Positions 1-5,701 of a DNA stretch of 7,516 nucleotides are shown here, piece after piece. The DNA lies in the NCBI GenBank assembly GCA_017648805.1, contig JAGCIC010000152.1:1-7516 (forward strand). Reading direction: 5' to 3'. Positions within the stretch are counted from its first letter, which is position 1. Each line of letters opens with the position of its first letter. The stretch comes from Clostridia bacterium (GTDB lineage: Bacteria; Bacillota_A; Clostridia; Christensenellales; Aristaeellaceae). Below the pieces are notes generated by a model that worked only from the letters and a program-made list of their open reading frames with translations, ran no database searches and had not been told where the DNA came from. The position numbers and the translations under genes are program-made.

Positions 1-174
1 GATATTGAGAACTGGGGAATTATTGACACAACAGGTAAAGAAATAGTCCCTTGCATGTTCGATGAAATATTTGCCATAGAAGAAACGGAGCGTTATATTC
101 TTTGTCACAAAGGCGGATGGAAAGATGGATGCAATTGCATATTTGATGTTGATGCGGGTGAAATAGTCTTCAAG
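1..174 (+). CDS. WG-repeat protein, internal fragment (both ends missing)
   Basis: Frame 1 is open from base 1 and begins with a canonical WG (KWG) repeat: WGIIDTTGKEIVP followed by a F-D-E-I turn. A second degenerate repeat follows (GGWKDG, then CIFDVDAGEIVF). WG-repeat proteins are widespread beta-rich repeat proteins of mostly unknown, often surface or protein-binding, role; nothing here narrows the function. The upstream part lies outside the window. The frame stays open to a stop at 646-648, but everything after about 175 is antisense to a glycoside hydrolase and is not WG-like, so the true gene is interrupted. GC is about 38% here against about 65% just downstream, and codon choice (AAA, GAA, ATA, ATT) differs from all other genes in the window. 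The family call is reasonably sure. Whether the piece belongs to the same genome as the rest is doubtful. Confidence 0.72.
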
Positions 175-180
175 GGGCTT
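148..180. other. Breakpoint joining two unrelated truncated genes
   Basis: Within these bases an AT-richer WG-repeat gene on the + strand changes into a GC-rich glycoside hydrolase gene on the - strand. Both reading frames pass through without a stop. Read on +, the WG-type sequence stays plausible to GEIVF (about base 174). Read on -, the hydrolase stays plausible through KPLEDYFTRIN (to about base 148), so the exact point cannot be fixed by eye. No inverted repeat, transposase end or target duplication is visible. Confidence 0.7.
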
Positions 181-1500
181 GTATCTGTCCCACCAGGCGG
201 ACTGGCAGAATATGGACGCGGGCCAGTCCCGCTTGGCCTCCCCCTGCATGGACATGAAGCTCAGATGGTGCACCCGGGTGGTCACCCCCAGCGCCGCCAG
301 CCAGTCTCCCTGCAGCTTGTGGTCCAGGAAACCCACGTCCCACTCCAGCACTCCGTACATTTCGCACACCAGGCCTTCACGGCCCAGCTGCCTTACCACG
401 GATTCCGCCTGCTTGACGGTGGTGAACTCCTCCTGGGAGCAGAGTATGTCCACCCCCGGCAGCTGCTGGGCGCGGTACTGGCGCATGGTCTCGCCCAGCG
501 CCAGCGTCTGGGAATACAGCGTGCGCTCGGACATGAAGTGGCCGGTGTAGGCGATAAAGTGCTTTTCGCACCAGGCGCCTATACGGTCACCGAACTCCCG
601 GGCGAAGCGCTCCGCCACGTGCTCGTGGTACCTGTATCTCCAGGGTGAATATCCGTCCTTAAGCTCCCATATGAACTCCGGCGCCACGTCCAGGAAGGGC
701 ACTCCCCAGCGCGCTTTAAAATCCTCGTTCAGCCCGTCCGTCCAGCACAGGGTGGCCCTGCCTTCAAAGGGCGTGGGCATGCAGTATTTGCCCTTGAAGT
801 GGGGCTCGTCGGTGAATATGGCGGGCACGTCGCTGCCGAAACTGCCGCCCATCCGCTTATAATACCTTTCGTGGGTGACGTTCAGGAATTCCTCTATAGC
901 CCCGCCGCACAGCACGTCAGCGTAGGTCTCGCCGTTGTACCAGCCGTCCTCCGCCATAAGCTCCGCCCAGGCGTACCAGCTGCCGCCTTCATCCGCCCTG
1001 GCGTAGCTTTCCAGCCGGCCTTCCGGGTCCAGCTTTATGTCGTATCCGCACACCCGGTAGCCCCGGGGCTTCTCGCCCCCGGCCGCTTTTTCGTAAAACT
1101 CATCCATGTCCCGGCAGATGCCGTCGCCCGGCGGGGTCCTGCTTATAACGAGTATGCGGGAACGGAAGCGCAGGTCTTTGGTCACCAGCCCGCCCGCGCA
1201 GCCGCTGGGAAAGCGCTCCTCGTCGTACAGCCAGGTCTGCATGCCCTTTTCGCTCAGCCGCTTACGGGCGTACTCCACTAAGCGCAGGTATTCTTCGGAC
1301 ATGTACTCCGTGTCCATGCCCGTGCGGGGGTGCACCATGGCGCCGCCCATACCCATTTGCCGGAAGCACTCCGTCTGACGGTCAATTTTGTCCTCCGTGA
1401 CGCGGCAGTTCCACGCCCAGAAGGGCACGCCCCGGTACTCCATGGGCGGATCTGCGAATACCTTTTCGTCAAAGGGCCTCCGGTTCATCGGATACAGCAT
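160..1500 (-). CDS. GH106-like glycoside hydrolase (alpha-L-rhamnosidase type), 3' truncated
   Basis: About 447 residues are readable. GH106 enzymes remove terminal alpha-L-rhamnose from plant glycans such as rhamnogalacturonan; members usually run to roughly 800-1100 residues, so about half is missing. Visible family-like features are PPMEYRGVPFWAWN (residues 18-31), HPRTGM (57-62), a TIM-barrel strand ending FTDEPHF with D231 and E232 as catalytic candidates, YTGH (318-321), LPGVDIL (347-353), EMYGVLEWDV (380-389), VHHLSFMSMQGEAKRD (410-425) and WWDRYKPLEDYF near the end. There is no signal peptide, so it is probably cytoplasmic. The start ATG at 1498-1500 lies 7 nt from a GGAGG core. A second ATG at 1501-1503 is only 4 nt away but would give the classic ATGA overlap. 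The gene is coupled to the GH2 gene upstream. The frame is formally open to base 1, but past about 150 it is foreign sequence. The substrate is unproven; related uncharacterised families share this fold. Confidence 0.7.
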
Positions 1501-3767
1501 CATTCGTCCTCCTGTTCGGGTGTGAAGGGGATGACCCTCCTGACTTCTCCGGCCCCCGGCGCCGATACGCGTATCTCCGCGTCGCAGCCTTCCGAGATGA
1601 CCGCCGCCATCGCTCGCCCTTCGTAAAAGCGGCAGCTCGCGTCAGAATAGTTCTCCTCAGAACGTCTGTCCGCGCTGCCCAGAGCCGCCAGGCGGGCACC
1701 CGTCACGTTTACCGTGACTGGCCTTACGTCAAACGTGCGCGGGGTGCCTATTTCGTCCTTAAGCACGATCTCAACATACGCCAGCTGACCCGGGCGCGTG
1801 AACCTGTCGACGCTCGTAAGCACATGCAGGCGGGCACAGTCGCCGGGGGTTAAGACGCTGCTCTCATTTCCTCCGTCCTCTACCGCGGTCAGTATGCCCG
1901 GACGGTATACGGTCTCGAACACCGCCCTGCATTTTTCGGCTTTCTTTTTGCCTATAAGCTCGCCGTTCAGATACAGAGAGACGTTTTCCCCGCAGGTGTA
2001 CACTTCCACCCTTATCGGCTCGCCCTCGTGCCCCGGCCAGTCCCAGGCGCGGTACCTTTCGGGGAAGCCCCAGTAGGACACGAACCCGTCGGACAGGTAC
2101 CTTTGGGGCGGCTGCACGGCTATGAACGGCCTGCTCAGCATGCCCCACACCGCGTCGCGGTAGTACGAAGCGGGGGTTTTTTGTCCGATGATGTCTATGT
2201 CCCCGCAGTTGGCGGTCTTGAAGGGATAGCCTTCGAAGTAGCCGCCCCCTTCGGCGTCCCTTATGTGGCCTATGCCCGCCTCGCCCAGGTAGTCTATTGC
2301 CGACCAGCAGAAGTCGCCAATCACCCGTGGATCGCTTATTGTCGCCTGCCAGGTCTCGTACGCCTCGTGGGTGACGGACTCCGTGCCCGATATGAAGCGC
2401 CCGGGATGCGCCTTAAGGTCTTTTGCATATCGTGAAAACATGTAGTTGTAGCCTGATATGTCGAGCTCGTCCAGAAACGGCGACGCGAAGCGTTCAAAGT
2501 AATCCTCGTCCCCGTCCTTCACCAGGTTCGCGTCCAGCATCTCCGCCTTCCAGGCGCCTATGTTGTTAAGGCCGCTGGTCACGGGGCGGGAATCGAACCC
2601 GTGCATGAACTGCGCCATGCTGCGCGCGGTGGCGTAACCGCCGTTGCTGCCGTCACGCTCCGGAATCTCGTTGCCTATGGACCACATTATCACCGAGGGG
2701 TGGTTCTGCCCCTGCTGTATCATTTTTTTCAGGTCGCGCCGCCACCAGTCGTCAAAGAACCTGTGGTAGTCGTGCAGGTTCTTGCCCGTGCCCCACATGT
2801 CGGTAAACTCGTCCAGCACGTACAGGCCTATCCTGTCGCAGGCCTCCAGAAACGCCGTGGAAGGCATGTTGTGGGCGCACCTGACGGCGCTAAAGCCGTT
2901 CAGCTTGAGCAGCCGTGCCTTCCGTTCCTCCGCCTCCGGGTACGCCGCTGCGCCCAGTATGCCGTGGTCGTGGTGGACGCAGCCGCCTTTCAGCTTCACG
3001 GGCGCGCCGTTCACCAGCAGCCCCCTGCCGGGATCGAGCTTCACGGTAATAAAACCTGTTTTCGTCACGTGCTCGTCGAGGCATACTTTGCCGCGCACCA
3101 GTTTAAGTGTCACATCGTACAGGCAGGGATCCTCCGCCGTCCAGCTTTTTAGCCCCGGGCAGGGCAGGCGCACGCCCTCGCCCGCCTTGGCGGCGGACAG
3201 CGAAAAAGCATGTTCGCCCACCGCGACTTCCAGCGTGTCCGTTTCGGCTATGTCTCCGAAAAAGCACGCTTTAAGCTCCAGCACGGCTTTGCCGTCCTCC
3301 CACTCGCCTTTTGCGCGTGTGGCGAAAGGGTCTATGGCTTCGTTGCCGCCCACGTACAGAAACGCCTGCCGGTATATGCCGCAGCCCGCGTACCAGCGGG
3401 AGGAGGGCTCCCCGGACGCCGCCAGGGTCACCCGCACGCTGTGGACGCCCGCCTTGGGCGGCACTTCCGCCCAGAACGGCGCGTAGGGATGGGGCTCCCG
3501 AACTTTGAGCATGCCGTCGACGTAGACCTCCGCGTCCCGGTACGCCCCGTCAAAGTATATCATTGCCCGCTTCGTGCCTTCCGGCAGAGCGAATTCCTTT
3601 GTGTATTCCAGGTCGGATGTGACGAAATAGCCCCCCGCGCTGCCCGAAGGCGCGTCGGGACGTCTTTTCTGCCCTATGCTCCAGTCGTGGGGCAGCGTTA
3701 CGTCGAACTTCTCTGAGCCGGGCAGCGTCCGGCAGCGCCACATGCCGTTAAAGTCTGTCTTTTTCAT
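1500..3767 (-). CDS. Glycoside hydrolase family 2 protein (beta-galactosidase/beta-glucuronidase type)
   Basis: Complete, 755 residues. GH2 enzymes are retaining exo-glycosidases acting on beta-galactosides, beta-glucuronides, beta-mannosides or related sugars. Domains in order: an N-terminal jelly-roll sugar-binding domain (about 5-140, with TLPHDWSIG and YFDGAYRDAEVYVDG), an Ig-like domain (about 145-245), a TIM barrel (about 247-540) and C-terminal beta domains (about 545-755). The last resemble the DUF4982-type module (VEVYTCGENVSLYLNGELIG) plus a terminal Ig-like module. The acid/base is E367 in NHPSVIMWSIGNE and the nucleophile is E463 in ISGTES, followed by VIGDFCWSAIDYLGEAGIG. Residues before NHPS read QQGQ, where many relatives have R-D or K-D. 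No signal peptide is present, so it is probably cytoplasmic. The ATG has a GGAGG 7 nt upstream and a consensus promoter just before it. It is first in an operon with the GH106-like gene. Family certain; substrate not determinable. Confidence 0.94.
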   Translation of the reverse strand: MKKTDFNGMWRCRTLPGSEKFDVTLPHDWSIGQKRRPDAPSGSAGGYFVTSDLEYTKEFALPEGTKRAMIYFDGAYRDAEVYVDGMLKVREPHPYAPFWAEVPPKAGVHSVRVTLAASGEPSSRWYAGCGIYRQAFLYVGGNEAIDPFATRAKGEWEDGKAVLELKACFFGDIAETDTLEVAVGEHAFSLSAAKAGEGVRLPCPGLKSWTAEDPCLYDVTLKLVRGKVCLDEHVTKTGFITVKLDPGRGLLVNGAPVKLKGGCVHHDHGILGAAAYPEAEERKARLLKLNGFSAVRCAHNMPSTAFLEACDRIGLYVLDEFTDMWGTGKNLHDYHRFFDDWWRRDLKKMIQQGQNHPSVIMWSIGNEIPERDGSNGGYATARSMAQFMHGFDSRPVTSGLNNIGAWKAEMLDANLVKDGDEDYFERFASPFLDELDISGYNYMFSRYAKDLKAHPGRFISGTESVTHEAYETWQATISDPRVIGDFCWSAIDYLGEAGIGHIRDAEGGGYFEGYPFKTANCGDIDIIGQKTPASYYRDAVWGMLSRPFIAVQPPQRYLSDGFVSYWGFPERYRAWDWPGHEGEPIRVEVYTCGENVSLYLNGELIGKKKAEKCRAVFETVYRPGILTAVEDGGNESSVLTPGDCARLHVLTSVDRFTRPGQLAYVEIVLKDEIGTPRTFDVRPVTVNVTGARLAALGSADRRSEENYSDASCRFYEGRAMAAVISEGCDAEIRVSAPGAGEVRRVIPFTPEQEDE
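1508..1513 (-). promoter_or_regulatory. RBS of the GH106-like gene, inside the end of the GH2 gene
   Basis: A full AGGAGG on the - strand sits within the last codons of the GH2 gene. It is followed by ACGA and then ATGATG. Spacing from the GGAGG core is 4 nt to the first ATG and 7 nt to the second. Other genes here use 7-8 nt from the same core, which favours the second ATG. The GH2 stop codon TGA occupies 1500-1502, so either start overlaps it, implying translational coupling. Confidence 0.75.
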
Positions 3768-3774
3768 GGCTTCC

Positions 3775-3779
3775 CCTCC
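3775..3779 (-). promoter_or_regulatory. RBS of the GH2 gene
   Basis: GGAGG on the - strand with a 7-nt spacer to the ATG at 3765-3767. With the predicted transcription start near 3788, it would lie about 10 nt from the mRNA 5' end. Confidence 0.85.
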
Positions 3780-3794
3780 AGAATGGCTAAGCCC

Positions 3795-3823
3795 ATTATA
3801 GGAAATGCGTTATGTCTTGTCAA
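3795..3823 (-). promoter_or_regulatory. Perfect-consensus sigma-A promoter for the GH2 / GH106-like operon
   Basis: Read on the - strand, TTGACA (3818-3823), exactly 17 nt, then TATAAT (3795-3800): all 12 positions match the housekeeping consensus. Transcription would start near 3788, giving a leader of about 20 nt before the GH2 ATG. A promoter this strong on a catabolic operon normally needs a repressor, but none is encoded in the window. An imperfect inverted repeat, GGAAAtGCG (3801-3809) against CGCtgtTTTCC (3825-3835), spans the shared -35 and is a possible but unproven operator. Confidence 0.85.
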
Positions 3824-3845
3824 CCGCTGTTTTCCCGATTATAAT
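3817..3845 (+). promoter_or_regulatory. Sigma-A promoter for the propeller enzyme gene, sharing its -35 with the GH2 promoter
   Basis: TTGTCA (3817-3822; 5 of 6 to consensus), 17 nt, then TATAAT (3840-3845; 6 of 6). Its -35 lies on the same heptamer, TTGTCAA (3817-3823), that forms the opposite promoter's TTGACA when read on the other strand. Transcription would start near 3852, leaving only about 13 nt before the GTG start at 3865. Confidence 0.75.
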
Positions 3846-3852
3846 AGGCTGA

Positions 3853-3858
3853 GAGGTG
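3853..3858 (+). promoter_or_regulatory. RBS of the propeller gene, supporting a GTG start
   Basis: GAGGTG with a 6-nt spacer to GTG at 3865-3867. An in-frame TAA at 3862-3864 directly precedes that GTG, so no earlier start is possible, and no ATG lies close enough downstream to use this site. Confidence 0.75.
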
Positions 3859-3864
3859 ATATAA

Positions 3865-5646
3865 GTGGCCCACATCAGCGTAAACGTTTCCCGCCAGCCG
3901 GATATCCGCTTTCTCGACGGCGGGCTTCTTCACCAGAAAGGCGTAAAGAGTTACCAGATACTCAGGGCGGACCGCGCCCTGCCGGACACGGCGGAAGGCC
4001 TGGGCTGGACCTACAACCACGCCCCCATGCTGGCCTGGTATCACGGAAGGTTCTACGCCGAGTACCTGTCCAATCCCGTCAACGAGCACGACCCCGCGGG
4101 CCACACGCTCATGTCTTCCAGCCCGGACGGGGTCGCCTGGTCAAAGCCGCAGGTGATCTTTCCGTCGATAGAAGTGCCCCTTGACTGCTACAGGGGCAGG
4201 CGGTCGGAAAACATGCCCGCCTCGACCCCCACCTGCGCCCACCAGCGCATGGGCTTTTACTGCGCCAAAAACGGCGTGATGCTGGAGCTGTGCTTTTACG
4301 GCATCGCCTACGACCACCGCTGCGCCTCCCCCTGCGACGGCTGGGGCGTGGGCAGGGCGGCAAGGCGCCTGTTCCCGGACGGCAGTCTGGGCGATATATA
4401 CTTCCTTATATACAACGAGGCCGCCGGCTACACGGAAGCCAACGTGCCCGCCTATTCGCATTTTGAAAACAGCCCCGACGGGGAATTCGTCTGCGCCTGC
4501 CGGGAACTGCTTAAAAACCGCCGCGTACTCAACCAGATGTACGAGGAGCAGCAAAGGGACACCGGCCTGTTCCCCGTAAAGCTGGGCAAGGCGCCCTGCT
4601 TCTACACCGCGAAGGACGGCAAAACCGTCACCCTGTTCAAAATGGGGCTGTCCATGCTGACCGAGAATGCGGATTCCTTCGGAGAGATAACCGCGAATCC
4701 CGACATTAAGACCTCGACCGGCAAGGTGTGGGGTCAGCAGACCCCGGACGGCAAGTACGCGCTCATATACAACCCCACCCCCGACGGGCAGCACCGCTGG
4801 CCGCTGGCCGTGGTCAGGGGCGAGGACGGCTATTCCTTCGGGCACATGCGCGCCGTGACGGGAGACATCGCCCCCGCGCGTTACGGCGGGCGGGACAAAA
4901 ACCCGGGTCCCCAGTACATGCGGGGCATCGCGGAGGGCAATCCCAGGCCGGACGGGATGCTGCCCGTGGTCTATTCCGTGAACAAGGAGGACATCTGGAT
5001 CTCCCTTATCCCCCTGCCGCTTGATGACGAGGACGCCCGGTGCATACGCGAAAACTTTTCCGACAGCGCCGAAGCGGGCGGCTGGAGCGTATACTCCCCC
5101 TGCTGGGCGCCCGTGCGCTTTGAAAAAGGCGAACTGCGCCTGGCCGACGCGGAGCCCGCCGACATGGCCCGGGCGGAAAGGTGCCTGCCGCTTTCAGAAA
5201 AAGGCGAAACGGCGCTCAAGTTCAGGGTGGACGAGGTCTGTCCCGGCGCGGAGATCTGCGTGTGGCTCAGAGACGATGCAGGCGGGTACGCCGCGGGCAT
5301 AGTGTTTGACGGCGAAAAACGCGTGCACGCCTACTCCGCGGGCAGGACAGAATACTGGACGGCCTACGAAACGGGCGGGATACTGGAGCTTAAGCTCGGC
5401 TTCGACTGTCCGAACAACTGCTTTACGGCGGATCTGAACGGCGCAGTCAAGCGCTTCCGCCTGTCCTCCGCCCGGGAACGGATATCCCGTTTCAGCGTAT
5501 GCACCAAGGGTTTCTGGAGCGTACCCTACCCGACGGTGAGCACCCTGGGCAAATACGGCACCTTCGATCAGGTGCTCCCCGGCAGCGAACACCCGGTGCC
5601 GAAAAGGCGGCTCAGCCTGATCTCCTTCGGTTTCCAAACCTTATAG
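3865..5646 (+). CDS. Beta-propeller (sialidase/BNR-like) carbohydrate-active enzyme with C-terminal beta-sandwich
   Basis: 593 residues from a GTG start. The first about 385 residues look like a beta-propeller of the sialidase-like superfamily. Visible signs are GWTYNHAPMLAWYHGRFY (47-64), LSNPVNEHDPAGHTLM (68-83), an Asp-box-like SPDGVAWSKP (86-95), TPDGKYALIYNPTPDG (293-308), EDGYSF (320-325) and YMRGIAEGNPRPDG then VYSVNKEDIWIS (351-380). These resemble proteins annotated as exo-alpha-sialidase or BNR-repeat proteins. Propeller lyases and rhamnosidases (PL25, PL42/GH145) share the fold, so a rhamnosyl-uronate cleaving enzyme is possible. His52, His75 and His80 in the N-terminal motif are active-site candidates. 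Residues about 394-550 (ENFSDS to SRFSVC) look like a jelly-roll domain, perhaps glycan-binding. There is no signal peptide, and the many cysteines fit an anaerobe's cytoplasm. It is divergent from the GH2 operon with a shared promoter. CDS sure; activity open. Confidence 0.86.
   Translation: MAHISVNVSRQPDIRFLDGGLLHQKGVKSYQILRADRALPDTAEGLGWTYNHAPMLAWYHGRFYAEYLSNPVNEHDPAGHTLMSSSPDGVAWSKPQVIFPSIEVPLDCYRGRRSENMPASTPTCAHQRMGFYCAKNGVMLELCFYGIAYDHRCASPCDGWGVGRAARRLFPDGSLGDIYFLIYNEAAGYTEANVPAYSHFENSPDGEFVCACRELLKNRRVLNQMYEEQQRDTGLFPVKLGKAPCFYTAKDGKTVTLFKMGLSMLTENADSFGEITANPDIKTSTGKVWGQQTPDGKYALIYNPTPDGQHRWPLAVVRGEDGYSFGHMRAVTGDIAPARYGGRDKNPGPQYMRGIAEGNPRPDGMLPVVYSVNKEDIWISLIPLPLDDEDARCIRENFSDSAEAGGWSVYSPCWAPVRFEKGELRLADAEPADMARAERCLPLSEKGETALKFRVDEVCPGAEICVWLRDDAGGYAAGIVFDGEKRVHAYSAGRTEYWTAYETGGILELKLGFDCPNNCFTADLNGAVKRFRLSSARERISRFSVCTKGFWSVPYPTVSTLGKYGTFDQVLPGSEHPVPKRRLSLISFGFQTL
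3879..3892. promoter_or_regulatory. LacI-family/cre-like palindrome inside the propeller gene start
   Basis: The 8-bp perfect palindrome AAACGTTT (3882-3889) sits in CGTAAACGTTTCCC. It matches 11 of 14 positions of the CcpA cre consensus TGWAANCGNTNWCA and has the central CG typical of LacI-family operators. It is centred about 33 nt after the predicted + strand transcription start, where a bound repressor would block elongation. It overlaps codons 5-10, including a GTA and a GTT valine codon in a GC-rich gene. It could be chance. Confidence 0.4.
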
Positions 5647-5656
5647 CGCGCAAAAA

Positions 5657-5686
5657 CGCCGCCCCGGCAAAAATGCCGGGGCGGCG
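5657..5686. terminator. Bidirectional intrinsic terminator between convergent genes
   Basis: A perfect 13-bp, GC-rich stem (5657-5669 with 5674-5686) has an AAAA loop. On the - strand the stem is followed directly by five T (complement of 5652-5656), a good terminator for the secreted-protein gene whose stop lies about 15 nt upstream. On the + strand it follows the propeller gene stop by about 10 nt, but the trailing tract is weak (CGCTTTG), so termination of that transcript may be less efficient. Confidence 0.87.
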
Positions 5687-5701
5687 CGCTTTGTCCGAAA
5701 A

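Noticed and set aside
1..147. Leftward continuation of the GH106-like frame, which has no stop to base 1.
   Set aside because: The residues (rich in F, Y, N, I, K) are antisense to clear WG repeats and do not look like the family; openness is by chance.
175..648. Rightward continuation of the WG-repeat reading frame to a stop at 646-648.
   Set aside because: It loses all WG-repeat character and is the antisense of a well-supported glycoside hydrolase frame; the openness comes from high GC.
2587..2603. A tRNA T-arm-like sequence (GGGTTCGATTCCC on the - strand).
   Set aside because: It encodes the conserved HGFDSRP segment of the GH2 barrel, and no acceptor, D or anticodon arms fit around it.
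2782..3486. A 234-codon open frame on the + strand, antisense to GH2.
   Set aside because: Low-complexity Ser/Pro/Ala/Arg composition, no ribosome site or family motif, and fully opposite a gene with intact catalytic motifs.
3838..3843. A second - strand TATAAT at the partly palindromic ATTATAAT.
   Set aside because: No -35-like hexamer at 16-18 nt on that strand; the consensus promoter at 3795-3823 explains the - strand gene.
4141..4845. A 234-codon open frame on the - strand, antisense to the propeller gene.
   Set aside because: Shadow frame caused by GC-rich third positions; Gly/Val/Ala-rich with no recognisable domain.
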